A stretch of 64,000 nucleotides of DNA from Acidobacteriota bacterium (GTDB lineage Bacteria > Acidobacteriota > Vicinamibacteria > Vicinamibacterales > UBA2999): the NCBI GenBank assembly GCA_021730945.1, contig JAKFYH010000009.1:77345-141344 (forward strand), written 5' to 3'. The position numbers and the translations under genes were made by a program. Positions 23,116-33,017 of this stretch are shown piece after piece (positions within the stretch are counted from its first letter, which is position 1; each line of letters begins with the position of its first letter). Under the pieces are notes generated by a model. The model was not told the DNA's origin and made no database searches. It saw nothing but the letters and a program-made list of their open reading frames with translations.

Positions 23116-25430
23116 CCGTGCCGCGCGCGCTGGCCGGGCTGGCGCTGATCTTCGCGCTGGCGCACGTGCCGTTCCTTCCCGACTCGCTCGGGGACATCGA
23201 CTCGGTGAACTTCGCGATGGGCGTCCGCGCCTTCAACGTCGCTGAACACCAGCCGCATCCTCCCGGGTATCCCCTGTACATCGCGATTGCCAAGGTCGTC
23301 GCCGTGGCCACCGGCGCCGCAATGGGCGGCGCGGCGCAGACGACAGTGGAAGCGCGCGCCCTGTCGGTGGTGTCACTTCTGGCGGGGCTGGTCGCGATTG
23401 CCTGTCTCTACGGCGCCTTCTCCAGCCTCACCGTCCGCGTACCCGATACGTCGCCGCCCTGGGCCAGGTTCAACGGGCTGGCCCTCGCAGCGACGGTGGT
23501 CACGGTGGCATGCCCATTGTTCTGGTACCTGGCCGTGCGGCCACTGAGCGACATGCCCGGGTTGACGTTTGCCTTGGCGTCGCAGGCGTGCCTGCTGCGC
23601 GCGTGGTGGCGGCAGACGCCTGGACCGGGCGGCGATCGCCGCCTGTCGCCGGCGATGACGTCGGCGTCGGGCCGGATGATTGTGCTGGGGTCGCTGCTGG
23701 CCGCGCTCAGCATCGGCATGCGCTCGCAGACCATCTGGCTGACGCTCCCGCTGCTCACCCTGGTGCTGCTTGATCGCGTTGGCCGCGGCTTTGCCGGGGC
23801 CTTGCTCGGCAGCAGCATCACGTTCGTCGCCGGCGGCCTGGCCTGGGGAATTCCGCTGTTGGTCGTGAGCGGCGGGTTCGGGCCTTATCTGACGGCGCTT
23901 GGCTCTCAGGCCGGCGAGGACTTTGCCACCGGCGAGATGCTCTACACAAACCCGTCGCTCCGGGCGACCGCCACTGCGCTGATGCGAACCTTCCTGGCGC
24001 CGTGGGACTCGCCGGTGCTTGGCACGATCGTGGTCGTGCTGGCGGCGGCGGGCGTGGTTCACCTGCTGTGGCGCGATCGACGGACGCTCGCGGCGGTGTT
24101 CGCACTGGGCGCGCCCTATCTGGTGTTTCACCTGGCTTTCCAGGACACGTCGTTTATCCGTTATGCGCTGCCGCTCGTGCCGGTCGTGGCGTTCCTGGCG
24201 ATGACCGGCGCGGCGTTAGCCTCACACAAGGCAACAATCGTGGCCGCTGCGGCGGTTTCGCTGCTATCGGTATCGATCGGCATGCCGGTGCTCGTGGCCT
24301 ACGGCGCGGAGCCAAGTCCGGTCGTGCGGGTGTTGGCGGCGATGAAGGCCGAGGCGGCGGCCGGCGCTCCAGCCATGCTTGGCATGCACCACACCTTCAA
24401 GCGACCGCTCGAGGCGGAAGGGCCGCTGTTCGCGCCCGTGCTGGCGTCGCCACCACGGCTCGAATGGCTCGAGCTGGCGAAGTTCTGGCGAGACGGCCGG
24501 ACCGATCCGATTTGGTTCCTGGCCGATCCAATGCGCAGTGATCTCGCCCTGATCGATCCGGCCAGCCGCGTGACGGTGCGCGAGTACCGCTGGCCGCTCG
24601 TCGCTCGTCCTGCGTTTGGCGGCGTGCGGCCTACCGCCGTGACGTGGTATCGCATGGCGGCGCCCGGTTGGTTCGCCGAAGAAGGCTGGTCGTTGACGCC
24701 CGAGACCTCGGGCATGGCCAACCTGATGGGGCGCGGCCCGCACCTGGGACCGATCACGGCCCAGGTGCGTCGCCGCAGCGGACCGGCGCGTCTCATGGTC
24801 GGCGGCCGCAACCTGGCTGCGACCGGCGATCCCGCGGCGCGTTTCACAATGGCCATCGACGGGATCGCCCTGCAAGAGTGGGACGCGGCTCCCGGGTTCT
24901 TCCTGCACGTGATCGACATTCCGGCCGGGCGCCTCACGGGTGACGGCCCGTTCGCCGTGCTGACGATTCAGTCATCAGCCGTGTCGGGCGCCGCGGTCGT
25001 GCCGACGGCGATCGAGCAATTCGATCTCCAGGACGCCGACCGATTGATGTGGGCGTACGGCGAGGGCTGGCACGAAGCCGAATACAGCCCGGCCGTCGGC
25101 GTATGGCGCTGGACCAGCGAGCGTGCAATCGTGCGCATCGCCGGGCCGCCGCAAGACGTGCGAGTGACCCTTACGGTCGAGTCGCCCGGTCGCTATTTCG
25201 ATGCTCCGACGACCATCACCGCCCGGGCCGGGGCTCTCGAGATCGCGTCGATTGCGCTCAGCAATACCGACACGTGGTCATTCACCGCGTCGGGCGAGGC
25301 GCTGGCGGCCGCGGGCGGGGCGCTGACCATTGAGAGCAGTCAGACCTTTGTGCCGTCCGAGCGCGGCGGTGGCGCCGATAATCGCCAACTGGGCCTGCGA
25401 ATACTCGCATTTCGTGTCGCTAATCGTTGA
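23112..25430 (+). CDS. Large membrane protein, DUF2723/GT-C-like
   Basis: 772 residues from a GTG overlapping the larE stop. The first extracytoplasmic loop reads LGDIDSVNFAMGVRAF then HQPHPPGYPLYI, the acidic-plus-HPPGYPLY pattern of DUF2723-like GT-C membrane proteins. About ten membrane helices fill the first 400 residues. The C-terminal 350 residues are soluble and beta-rich (for example PARFTMAIDGIALQEW, and VTLTVESPGRYF). They probably face the periplasm. A lipid-linked sugar transfer role is possible but not shown. Confidence 0.65.
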   Translation: MTVPRALAGLALIFALAHVPFLPDSLGDIDSVNFAMGVRAFNVAEHQPHPPGYPLYIAIAKVVAVATGAAMGGAAQTTVEARALSVVSLLAGLVAIACLYGAFSSLTVRVPDTSPPWARFNGLALAATVVTVACPLFWYLAVRPLSDMPGLTFALASQACLLRAWWRQTPGPGGDRRLSPAMTSASGRMIVLGSLLAALSIGMRSQTIWLTLPLLTLVLLDRVGRGFAGALLGSSITFVAGGLAWGIPLLVVSGGFGPYLTALGSQAGEDFATGEMLYTNPSLRATATALMRTFLAPWDSPVLGTIVVVLAAAGVVHLLWRDRRTLAAVFALGAPYLVFHLAFQDTSFIRYALPLVPVVAFLAMTGAALASHKATIVAAAAVSLLSVSIGMPVLVAYGAEPSPVVRVLAAMKAEAAAGAPAMLGMHHTFKRPLEAEGPLFAPVLASPPRLEWLELAKFWRDGRTDPIWFLADPMRSDLALIDPASRVTVREYRWPLVARPAFGGVRPTAVTWYRMAAPGWFAEEGWSLTPETSGMANLMGRGPHLGPITAQVRRRSGPARLMVGGRNLAATGDPAARFTMAIDGIALQEWDAAPGFFLHVIDIPAGRLTGDGPFAVLTIQSSAVSGAAVVPTAIEQFDLQDADRLMWAYGEGWHEAEYSPAVGVWRWTSERAIVRIAGPPQDVRVTLTVESPGRYFDAPTTITARAGALEIASIALSNTDTWSFTASGEALAAAGGALTIESSQTFVPSERGGGADNRQLGLRILAFRVANR

Positions 25431-25507
25431 CACCGGCGGAAGTGACCCGCTAATCTGCGGACACCGATTCTGTTACCCCAGCAGAACGAGCAGATCTAGG
25501 AGATCGA

Positions 25508-26092
25508 ATGACGATCAGCTTCTTACGACGGACGGCAGGAATAGCCTCAATCTGCGTGGTGTTGGGCTTGTTTGCAGCGGCCTGCGCCAAGAAGGCGCCG
25601 GCACCGGCACCGCCGCCGCCGCCACCGCCTGCGGCACCAGCGGCGCCGCCTCCACCACCGCCACCGCCACCGCCACCACCGGCTGCGCCGGCACCGCGAC
25701 CGCTCACCGAAGATGAGTTGTTCGCCCAGAAGAGCCTGAGCCAGCTCAACTCCGAGCGCCCGTTGGGCGACGTCTACTTCGACCTGGACTCGTCGACGAT
25801 TCGCGACGACGCCAGAGCTTCGCTCTCGACCAACGCGACGTGGCTGAAGCGCTGGACCAATACCCGCATCAACATCGAGGGTCACTGCGACGAGCGTGGG
25901 ACCTCGGAGTACAACCTGGGCCTGGGTGAGCGCCGCGCGGCTTCCGTGAGGGCCTACCTGGTTGAGCTGGGGGTGCCTGCCGATCGCGTCGTGATTGTCA
26001 GCAAGGGCAAGGAATCACCCTTCTGCACCGACTCGAACGAGGCGTGCTGGCAGCAGAACCGCCGCGGGCACTTCATCATCACCGCGAAGTAA
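25508..26092 (+). CDS. pal: Peptidoglycan-associated lipoprotein (Pal/OmpA family)
   Basis: 194 residues. The lipoprotein signal ends at FAAAC, so Cys26 is the lipidation site. A Pro/Ala linker (roughly residues 30-65) with runs of up to twelve prolines follows, then an OmpA-like peptidoglycan-binding domain with VYFDLDSSTIRDDA, INIEGHCDERGTSEYNLGLGERRA and the AVR-like RAYLVELGV segment. It tethers the outer membrane to peptidoglycan. The ribosome binding site AGGAG (25497-25501) lies in a short GATCT-n3-AGATC dyad. No tolB or tolA is adjacent. Confidence 0.9.
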   Translation: MTISFLRRTAGIASICVVLGLFAAACAKKAPAPAPPPPPPPAAPAAPPPPPPPPPPPPAAPAPRPLTEDELFAQKSLSQLNSERPLGDVYFDLDSSTIRDDARASLSTNATWLKRWTNTRINIEGHCDERGTSEYNLGLGERRAASVRAYLVELGVPADRVVIVSKGKESPFCTDSNEACWQQNRRGHFIITAK

Positions 26093-26140
26093 CGCTCCGG
26101 CCCGGGCCGGAACCAGCCATCGGTGCCAACCGGTGGGGTG

Positions 26141-26842
26141 TTAGAGCGAAGCGGCGATCTGCTCCGCCGCTTCGCGAGGATTGGGCGCTCCAGTGATGGG
26201 GCGTCCAATTACCAGATAGGTCGATCCCGCCTTCATTGCTTGCGCCGGCGTCAACGTTCTGGCCTGGTCGTCCGTGCCCTGCTGATCCACCGGTCGTATG
26301 CCCGGCGTCACGATCTGGAATTCCTCGCCGCACGCCTCACGGATGGCCGCCGTCTCCTGGGGCGACGCCACCACGCCGTCAAGCCCGCTCTGCTTGGCAA
26401 GGCGGGCCAGGTGCACGACCTGCTCCAGCACCGGACGGGTGACACCGACTTGCGCCAGTGCGGCCTCGGTCATGCTGGTCAGCACCGTCACTCCGATCAC
26501 GAGCGGCCGCGGCCGGCCCAGCGCCGCAGCGGCCCTGGTCGCAGCGTCGGCCGCCGCGCGCATCATGACGCCGCCGCCTGACGCGTGCACATTCACCATC
26601 CAGGCCCCGGTCGCCACCGCCGACTGCACCGCGCCGGCCACGGTGTTGGGAATGTCGTGAAACTTCAAGTCGAGGAACACCCGGTCACCGCGCTCGGTCA
26701 GCGCGCGCACGACGGCCGGGCCTTCGGCGGTGAACAACTGCTTGCCGATCTTGTAGCCGCCGACGCTGCCGCGCAGGGCATCGGCCAGGGCCATGGCCCG
26801 GGCCGCCGAATCGACATCGAGCGCGACCAGAATCGGGTTCAT
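26141..26842 (-). CDS. pyrF: Orotidine 5'-phosphate decarboxylase
   Basis: 233 residues. The catalytic DxKxxD motif is present as Asp58-Leu-Lys60-Phe-His-Asp63 in [12 protein letters not shown]; the C-terminal phosphate loop includes VTPGIRP and YLVIGRPIT. It makes UMP from OMP. It is the last gene of the minus-strand pyrK-pyrD-pyrF operon, overlapping pyrD by 4 bases. Confidence 0.96.
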   Translation of the reverse strand: MNPILVALDVDSAARAMALADALRGSVGGYKIGKQLFTAEGPAVVRALTERGDRVFLDLKFHDIPNTVAGAVQSAVATGAWMVNVHASGGGVMMRAAADAATRAAAALGRPRPLVIGVTVLTSMTEAALAQVGVTRPVLEQVVHLARLAKQSGLDGVVASPQETAAIREACGEEFQIVTPGIRPVDQQGTDDQARTLTPAQAMKAGSTYLVIGRPITGAPNPREAAEQIAASL

Positions 26843-27777
26843 GCGTGGCCTGCTTTCGGCGGGGTGGGATCGAAGGCGCCGATAAGGTCGCTCACGCTCG
26901 CCAGTCGGTGCCGGGTCATGTACTCGCTCAGGCCGTCGAGCACCTTGGTCCAGATGAACGGGTCAACGAAGTTCTGGGTGCCGATCTGCACCGCGGTCGC
27001 TCCCGCCAGCATGAACTCCAGCACGTCGCGCGCATCGGTAATGCCGCCCATGCCGATGACGGGAATCTTCACGAGCTGGTAACACTCCCAGACCATGCGA
27101 ACCGCAATCGGCCGGATCGCCGGCCCACTCAGGCCGCCGAGCACGTTGCTGATCCGGGGGCGTCGGGTCTCGACGTCGATCGCCATGGCGAGGAACGTGT
27201 TGACCAGTGACACCGCGTCGGCGCCGGCGTCCTCGGCCGCCTTGGCGAACGACGCCACGTCGGTCACGTTGGGCGTCAGCTTCGGAATCACCGGCAGGGT
27301 GGTCGCCTTGCGCACGGCGCTGACGACGTCGAAGGTGCCGTGGAGGCTGCAGCCAAACTGGATGCCGCCCTCCTTGATGTTCGGGCACGAGATGTTGAGT
27401 TCGATCGCGGCCACGCCCTCGGCTTGCGACAGCACCTTGCACACCTCGACGTACTCATCGAGCGTGGTGCCGCAGACGTTGACGAAGGTCCGGGCGCCCC
27501 GCTCGCGCAGCAGCGGCAGCTTTTCCTTGACGAACCGGTGCACGCCGATGCCTTGCAGGCCGATGGCGTTGATCATGCCGGCCGGCGTCTCGACGATGCG
27601 CGGTGGCGGGTGGCCCTGGCGCTCCTTCATGAAGAGCCCTTTCGACACCACGCCGCCGAGCAGCGAGAGGTCGACCACCTGGTCGTACTCGAGTCCGTAG
27701 CCGAAGCATCCGCTCGCCGCGATCAGCGGATTGGGCAGCGTCAGCGAGCCAATCGCCACCGACAGGTCTGGCGTCAT
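26839..27777 (-). CDS. pyrD: Dihydroorotate dehydrogenase, class 1B catalytic subunit
   Basis: 312 residues from the ATG that overlaps the pyrK stop by one base (TGATG); an ATG at 27786 is an alternative. FMN barrel with [13 protein letters not shown] at the N terminus and active-site base Cys131 in [11 protein letters not shown], the class 1B signature. [20 protein letters not shown] is the FMN phosphate site. It oxidises dihydroorotate to orotate and passes electrons to NAD through the PyrK subunit encoded immediately upstream. Confidence 0.95.
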   Translation of the reverse strand: MTPDLSVAIGSLTLPNPLIAASGCFGYGLEYDQVVDLSLLGGVVSKGLFMKERQGHPPPRIVETPAGMINAIGLQGIGVHRFVKEKLPLLRERGARTFVNVCGTTLDEYVEVCKVLSQAEGVAAIELNISCPNIKEGGIQFGCSLHGTFDVVSAVRKATTLPVIPKLTPNVTDVASFAKAAEDAGADAVSLVNTFLAMAIDVETRRPRISNVLGGLSGPAIRPIAVRMVWECYQLVKIPVIGMGGITDARDVLEFMLAGATAVQIGTQNFVDPFIWTKVLDGLSEYMTRHRLASVSDLIGAFDPTPPKAGHA

Positions 27778-28592
27778 CACTCCCATACCAATTCCGCGCC
27801 GTCGAACACCGGCCCGCTGATGCACGACCGCACCAGGTTGGCATGTTCGTCGCCATGCTTCACCGGGACGACGCAGCTGTAGCAGCCGCCGAGGCCGCAG
27901 CCCATGACCCGTTCGACCGACACTTGCGAGGGCTGTTGATAGCGCGCCGCCAGCTCGGCGACCGCCTTCAGCATGGGCTCCGGGCCGCAGGCGTAAACCA
28001 TGGCGCGATCACCGGCGCCGAGCGCCTGCAACGACGCCTCCAGGGGCGCCGTCACCCGGCCCTTGGTACCGCGCGCGCCGTTCTCGGTGGCCAGCACGAG
28101 CGACACGCCCAGTGCCTCGAAAAAATCCAGGTAGAACAGCTCCTCGCCGGTACGGGCGCCGTAGAACAGCGTGGTGTCCGTCTTGTGTAATGCGAGCGTC
28201 TCGGCCAGCGTCGCGAAGGGGGCCAGACCGACGCCGCCGGCCACCAGCCACGCCTTGGCGGGCGAAGCCACCGGCTTGAAGGGCTGGCCAAGGGGTCCGA
28301 GGCACGAGACCACGTCGCCGACCGCCAAATCGTAAAGGCGGCGGGTACTGCGGCCGGCACGCTTGTTCAGGATGCTGACGCCGATGACCGCGCCCTTGTT
28401 ATCCCGCAGGATCTCGAACACCGAGAACGGCCGGCGCAGCAGCGGGTCGCTGACTCCGGCCGGCTTGACCATGACGAACTGGCCGGGCTGGGTACGGACG
28501 CCGACTTCGGGGGCGGCAAGGCTCAGGACCGAATATTCGCTCGACAATCGCGCGTTGGCGATCACGGTCGCGTCAATGTCGATGGGCGGCAT
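27777..28592 (-). CDS. pyrK: Dihydroorotate dehydrogenase electron-transfer subunit
   Basis: 271 residues. FAD-binding RRPFSVF at 53-59, NAD-binding region GGVGLAPF, and a C-terminal [2Fe-2S] site from Cys232, Cys237, Cys240 and Cys257 (CGLGGCYSC then RSC). It connects the PyrD FMN to NAD. It is first in the pyrK-pyrD-pyrF operon. An extended -10 promoter ends only 6 bases before the ATG, which suggests a leaderless mRNA. Confidence 0.94.
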   Translation of the reverse strand: MPPIDIDATVIANARLSSEYSVLSLAAPEVGVRTQPGQFVMVKPAGVSDPLLRRPFSVFEILRDNKGAVIGVSILNKRAGRSTRRLYDLAVGDVVSCLGPLGQPFKPVASPAKAWLVAGGVGLAPFATLAETLALHKTDTTLFYGARTGEELFYLDFFEALGVSLVLATENGARGTKGRVTAPLEASLQALGAGDRAMVYACGPEPMLKAVAELAARYQQPSQVSVERVMGCGLGGCYSCVVPVKHGDEHANLVRSCISGPVFDGAELVWE

Positions 28593-28598
28593 CGATCG

Positions 28599-28608
28599 AG
28601 TATAGCAA
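28599..28608 (-). promoter_or_regulatory. Extended -10 promoter of pyrK
   Basis: On the minus strand TTGCTATACT contains TG-n-TATACT, with TATACT occupying 28604-28599. It is 6 bases from the pyrK start at 28592, so transcription would begin at or near the start codon. No convincing -35 box is seen. Confidence 0.5.
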
Positions 28609-28649
28609 GGCGGGTAGAATGACTACGAACCGCCCGATTTCGATCCCAC

Positions 28650-30407
28650 ATGCGTTACCTGCGGATGCTGTCCAACTCGGTAATCGCCGGAGGCGTTGCC
28701 TCCGGGTACCTGACTGCGCTCGTCTTGCACCTCAACCCGTCGGTGTCGCTGGACCCCGGCACGCTGTTGCCCCTGGCCCTGGTCCTCGGCGTGGCCTATG
28801 GCGCCAACCTGGCCGTGCTGTTCTACGCGCTGATCGTGCTCCGGCAGATCCTCGCGGTGGAAGTGCTGTCGCCGGGCTGGCTGAGCGTGCGCCTGTTGTC
28901 GTGGCTGTGCACGATCGCGGCCGCGACCGGCGCCGGGCTCATGTGGCTGAACCTGCGCAGTTTCGGTGATGTGCTCGATCCGATCACTCGCAATCGCATG
29001 GGCCTCGCAGCCGGTGCGATCTCGGCCGCCGGCCTCGTCTTCCTGGGGGTCGGGCTCGCGCACCTCGGCCGTCGCGGCGGCCGCACCAGCGCCACGCTGC
29101 TGTCGGTCACAATGGTGTTATCGGTGGCGGTGCCCATCGTGGCTCGCGGCCCCGCGCGCCTGCCGCCGCTGGCGGCCCGGCCGAGCACCGCGATCGCCGA
29201 GCCTGAGGCGTCGCGGGCCCAGGCCAACGTCACGTTGCTGATGTTCGACGGCGCCACCCTCGACATGATCTCGCCGGCCGTCGCCGCCGGCCGCCTGCCC
29301 AACCTGGGCCGCATCTTCGACCAGGGGGCGGTGCTGCACCTGGCAACGCTGCGGCCGACCCAGGCGGAGCCGGTCTGGAGCGCGGTCGCCACCGGCCGCC
29401 TTCCAATGGTCAACGGCGTGCGTTCGGCGGAGGTGTACCGGGTATTCGGCGGACCGCCGATCCAGCTGCTGCCGGACTACTGCCTGGCGCAGGCGCTGGT
29501 CACATTTGGCTTCCTGACCTCCGAGGCGCAGACTGCCGCGAACCTGATGGCGCGGCCGATCTGGAGCATCCTGAGCGACCATGGGGTCAGTGTCGGGGTG
29601 ATTGGCTGGCCGCTGACGCAGCCGCCTCCGCCGGTCAACGGATTCATGGTCAGCGACGGCTTTCATCGCCTGTCAGAAACCGAGATGGCCTACGGCGGGG
29701 GATCGGCGATCTGGCCGCCTGAGCTGCTTGCCGAGATGCGAGCGGCGCTGTTGACCCCGGCGGCGCCCGATCCGGTGGCCCTGGTTGCCAACATGGGCGC
29801 GCCGCAACCGGTGAACGACTACGATGCCCGCCAGGACCCGACGCCGGTGGTGGGCGATCGCGTGCACCTGCAATTGCTGACGGCCCTCGAGTCGTTGGCG
29901 CCTCGATTCCTGGCAGCCCGCTTTCCCGGGATCGATGCCGTCGGTCATTTCTTCCTGCGCTTTGCCGATCCGTCGGCATTCGGCGACGTGTCGGAGTCCG
30001 AGCGCGAGCGCTATGGCCGGGTCCTGGACCAGTACTACGGATTCATCGACACGCTGGTCGGCCGTGAGATGGACCGGGTCGGTCCCGACGGCCTCTTGCT
30101 GGTGGTGTCGGCGTTCGGCATGGAGCCGCTGTCGCCCGGCAAGCGCGTGCTCGAGATGATCGCTGGCAACCCGCGCATCAGCGGGACTCACGAGCGTGCC
30201 CCCGATGGTTTCGTTCTGGCCTTTGGTCCGCCGGTGGCGGCCGGCCGTCCTCCACGCGCGTCGGTGGTCGATCTGGCGCCGACATTGCTGTATTTCCTCG
30301 GCCTGCCGGTCGGACGCGACATGGACGGCTTTGCCCGCATCGATTTGTTCAAGCCGGACTTCACACGCAACAAGCCGGTGACATACATTCCCACCTATGG
30401 CCGCTGA
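28650..30407 (+). CDS. Membrane-anchored alkaline-phosphatase-superfamily (type I phosphodiesterase-like) protein
   Basis: 585 residues. Four membrane helices (residues 1-170) are followed by a periplasmic domain of the nucleotide pyrophosphatase/phosphodiesterase type. The first metal Asp is in LMFDGATLD; the nucleophile region is PTQAEPVWSAVATGRLP; the second metal pair is in PGIDAVGHFF; the last His is in SGTHERAPDGF. The usual SDHG motif, which supplies an Asp and a His metal ligand, reads VSAFGMEP here, so two ligands are missing. It may be a degenerate or mechanistically altered enzyme. It is divergent from the pyrKDF operon. Confidence 0.75.
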   Translation: MRYLRMLSNSVIAGGVASGYLTALVLHLNPSVSLDPGTLLPLALVLGVAYGANLAVLFYALIVLRQILAVEVLSPGWLSVRLLSWLCTIAAATGAGLMWLNLRSFGDVLDPITRNRMGLAAGAISAAGLVFLGVGLAHLGRRGGRTSATLLSVTMVLSVAVPIVARGPARLPPLAARPSTAIAEPEASRAQANVTLLMFDGATLDMISPAVAAGRLPNLGRIFDQGAVLHLATLRPTQAEPVWSAVATGRLPMVNGVRSAEVYRVFGGPPIQLLPDYCLAQALVTFGFLTSEAQTAANLMARPIWSILSDHGVSVGVIGWPLTQPPPPVNGFMVSDGFHRLSETEMAYGGGSAIWPPELLAEMRAALLTPAAPDPVALVANMGAPQPVNDYDARQDPTPVVGDRVHLQLLTALESLAPRFLAARFPGIDAVGHFFLRFADPSAFGDVSESERERYGRVLDQYYGFIDTLVGREMDRVGPDGLLLVVSAFGMEPLSPGKRVLEMIAGNPRISGTHERAPDGFVLAFGPPVAAGRPPRASVVDLAPTLLYFLGLPVGRDMDGFARIDLFKPDFTRNKPVTYIPTYGR

Positions 30408-30504
30408 ACCGCGCCCTTCGCGCGTGCGGGCGCCGCGATGGTGCTGAATCGTGATTGCGCCGGTGTCCATATTCAGGTCATCATGCGGCGGCTGAGCGCC
30501 GACC

Positions 30505-31470
30505 ATGCTCGTTAATTGTGTAGCCTACCAACGCGGTCAAAAACTATCCGACATACCGTTGAGCGAGGTGCGTACGCACCTGGACCGGCCCGATTGTTTT
30601 GTCTGGGTGGCGCTGAAGGATCCGCAGCCTGGAGAACTGGCGACGCTCCAGGACGAGTTCGGTCTCCACGAGCTGGCGATTGAAGACGCCCAGAAGGGTC
30701 ACCAGCGTCCGAAGATCGACGAATACGGATCGTCGTTGTTCGTCGTCCTCCATCTCGTCGAGCCCTTTGGCGACGACATGCAGACCGGCGAGGTCGCCAT
30801 TTTTGTCGGGCCGCAGTATGTGATTTCGGTTCGTCGCGACGCCCAACTCGGCTTCGCCGAGGTCCGCCGCCGCTGCGAGCTCGAGCCTGAACTGTTGCAG
30901 CACGGTCCCGCCTACGTGCTGTACGCCCTGATGGACACGGTGGTCGATCGGTACTTCCCGGTCCTCGATGCCCTTACCGCGGAGATCGAGGATATCGAGG
31001 AGCGGATTTTCGCCGGCCAGACCACCCGCATCCAGATCGAAGAGCTGTATTCGTTGAAACGCAAGCTGATGACGCTCGACCACGCGACCGTGCCGCTGCT
31101 GGAAGTGGCCGGCAAGCTCCACGGCGGCCGCGTGCCGCCCATGTGCAGCGGGCTGCAGGACTATTTTCGCGACGTCTACGACCACCTGATGCGCCTGAAG
31201 CAGTCGATCGACAGCCTGCGCGACATGGTGTCGACCGCGATCTCGGTCAACCTGTCGTTGATCACGCTCCAGGAGAACGAGGTCACCAAGCGCCTGGCGG
31301 CCTACGCCGCGCTGGTGGCGGTGCCAACCATGGTGGCGGGCGTCTACGGCATGAACTTCGCGAACATGCCCGAGTTGCAATGGTCGTACGGCTATCCGGC
31401 GGCGCTGGCGTCGATGGTGCTGATTGACGTCTATCTGGTCTACCGCTTCAGGAAAGCCAAGTGGATGTGA
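30505..31470 (+). CDS. corA: CorA-family magnesium/cobalt transporter
   Basis: 321 residues. A soluble alpha/beta N-terminal domain (AIEDAQKGHQRPKIDEYG is family-typical), a long helical stalk, then two C-terminal membrane helices. The ion-selectivity motif YGMNFANMPEL sits between the helices. A basic RFRKAKWM tail is present. It would form a homopentameric Mg2+ channel. The last 10 bases overlap the amidase gene. Confidence 0.92.
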   Translation: MLVNCVAYQRGQKLSDIPLSEVRTHLDRPDCFVWVALKDPQPGELATLQDEFGLHELAIEDAQKGHQRPKIDEYGSSLFVVLHLVEPFGDDMQTGEVAIFVGPQYVISVRRDAQLGFAEVRRRCELEPELLQHGPAYVLYALMDTVVDRYFPVLDALTAEIEDIEERIFAGQTTRIQIEELYSLKRKLMTLDHATVPLLEVAGKLHGGRVPPMCSGLQDYFRDVYDHLMRLKQSIDSLRDMVSTAISVNLSLITLQENEVTKRLAAYAALVAVPTMVAGVYGMNFANMPELQWSYGYPAALASMVLIDVYLVYRFRKAKWM

Positions 31471-32885
31471 AGGCCGATGCGATTTGCTTCACGAGCGCGC
31501 GCGAGTTGGCGGCCGCCATCCGGACGCGCGCGGTCTCGGCGCGCGAGGTGATGGCCGCGTTTCTCGGCCAGATCAATCGCCTCAACCCCGCCCTCAACGC
31601 CATCGTCGCCAGGCTCGACGATCAATCGTGCCTGGCCCTGGCCGAGGCGGCCGACCGCGCATTGGCAGCCGGCAACCCGGTTGGTCCGCTGCACGGCCTG
31701 CCGATCGCGTTCAAGGACATGGAGTCGGCGGCCGGCTTTGCTTTCACCAAGGGTTCGCCGATCTTCAAGGACGTGATGCCGGCCGACGATACCGTGATTG
31801 TCGAGCGGCTGCGGCGGGCGGGCTGCATTCCGATCGGCAAGACCAACGTGCCCGAGTTCGGCATGGGTTCGCACACCTATAACAACGTCTACGGCACCAC
31901 CTTCAATCCCTACGACCGCAGCAAGAGCGCGGGTGGATCAAGCGGCGGTGCCGCGGCGGCACTGGCGTCCGGCATGTTGCCGCTGGCCGATGGCGGCGAC
32001 CTTGGCGGATCACTGCGCAATCCCGCCAACTTCAACAACATCGTGGCCCTGAGGCCGACGGTGGGGCTGGTGCCGATCGCGCCGGCTTCAATGCCGCTGG
32101 TGGGTGTGTCGGTCAAAGGGCCGATGGGCCGGTCGGTATCCGACGTGGCCTTTATGCTGAGCGTGATGGCGGGTGTGGATGGCCGCGATCCCCAGAGTTA
32201 TCCCTCGACTCCTTCGGTCTTCACCCTGCCCCTGGATCGTGAATGGAAAGGCGTGCGCGTGGCCTGGTCGCCGGATCTGGGCGGCCTGCCGCTCGATCCC
32301 CGCGTCCGCGCCGTGCTCGACCACCAGCGCCAGGTCTTCGCCGACCTGGGGTGCGACGTCGAGGACGCCACTCCGGACCTGAGCGACGCCGACGAGATCT
32401 TCCTGACACTGCGGTCGTGGGCCAACTGGAACACCCTCGGCGGCCTGCTCGCCGAGCATCGTTCGAGGATGAAGCCGGAAGCAATCTGGGACATCGAGGC
32501 CGGCGCGCGGCTGTCCGGCGAGGACGTGGCGCGGGCGATCCTGAAGCACGGCGCGCTCCTCGAGCGCATGCGCCGGTTCCAGGACAAGTACGAGTTTCTG
32601 GTCTCGGCCGTCAATCAGGTTCCGCCATTTGACGCCAGCCTCGACTGGCCCAAGGCCATCGACGGCGTGGCGATGGACAACTATGTGGCGTGGATGAAGT
32701 CCGCCTATTGGATCTCCACGACCTGCCGCCCGTCGATCGCGGTGCCCGCCGGGTTCACTCCTGACGGATTGCCGGTCGGCATCCAGATCGTCGGCCGTCA
32801 TCGCGATGATTTTGGGGTGTTGCAGATGGGATACGCCTTTGAGCGGGCGACCCAAACAGGCCTGCGCCGGCCTGTCGGCGCATAA
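31461..32885 (+). CDS. Amidase signature family protein
   Basis: 474 residues from a GTG overlapping corA. The Ser-cisSer-Lys triad is visible: Lys in PIAFKDMES, the cis-Ser in the GGSSGGAAAALASG signature, and the nucleophile Ser in DLGGSLRNPANF. The nucleophile loop reads GGSLRNP rather than the more common GGSIRxP. The C-terminal GLPVGIQIVG is typical. The gene is unlinked to gatB/gatC, so a free amidase is more likely than GatA. Substrate unknown. Confidence 0.88.
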   Translation: MDVKADAICFTSARELAAAIRTRAVSAREVMAAFLGQINRLNPALNAIVARLDDQSCLALAEAADRALAAGNPVGPLHGLPIAFKDMESAAGFAFTKGSPIFKDVMPADDTVIVERLRRAGCIPIGKTNVPEFGMGSHTYNNVYGTTFNPYDRSKSAGGSSGGAAAALASGMLPLADGGDLGGSLRNPANFNNIVALRPTVGLVPIAPASMPLVGVSVKGPMGRSVSDVAFMLSVMAGVDGRDPQSYPSTPSVFTLPLDREWKGVRVAWSPDLGGLPLDPRVRAVLDHQRQVFADLGCDVEDATPDLSDADEIFLTLRSWANWNTLGGLLAEHRSRMKPEAIWDIEAGARLSGEDVARAILKHGALLERMRRFQDKYEFLVSAVNQVPPFDASLDWPKAIDGVAMDNYVAWMKSAYWISTTCRPSIAVPAGFTPDGLPVGIQIVGRHRDDFGVLQMGYAFERATQTGLRRPVGA

Positions 32886-32888
32886 ACC

Positions 32889-32987
32889 ATGGCCCGCAAA
32901 CCACCGGCGGGAAAGGTGCCTCCAGCGCGGCAGCTCGCCGGCTTCATCGCCCGCTTTTCGCCGTCATGGCGAGGCTCACGAGGGTAG
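32889..32987 (+). pseudogene. Possible remnant of a DUF1801-type gene (N-terminal fragment)
   Basis: An ATG at 32889 opens a 32-codon frame whose middle (ARQLAGFIARFSP) resembles the N terminus of DUF1801 proteins, which then normally continue with a conserved alpha/beta domain. Here the frame diverges after FSP and stops at TAG 32985-32987, followed by the pyrR promoter. It is probably a truncated relic. The match rests on memory of the family and is short, so confidence is low. Confidence 0.3.
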
Positions 32988-33017
32988 ATGTCCAGGGGTA
33001 CGAAGGTCGGCGTGAAG

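Noticed and set aside
25547..25885. Arg/Trp-rich minus frame opposite the proline repeats of Pal
   Set aside because: It is the reverse complement of the proline codon run, not a gene.
31461..32885. gatA of the Glu-tRNA(Gln) amidotransferase
   Set aside because: No gatB or gatC is linked, and the nucleophile loop differs from usual GatA; a general amidase is the safer call.
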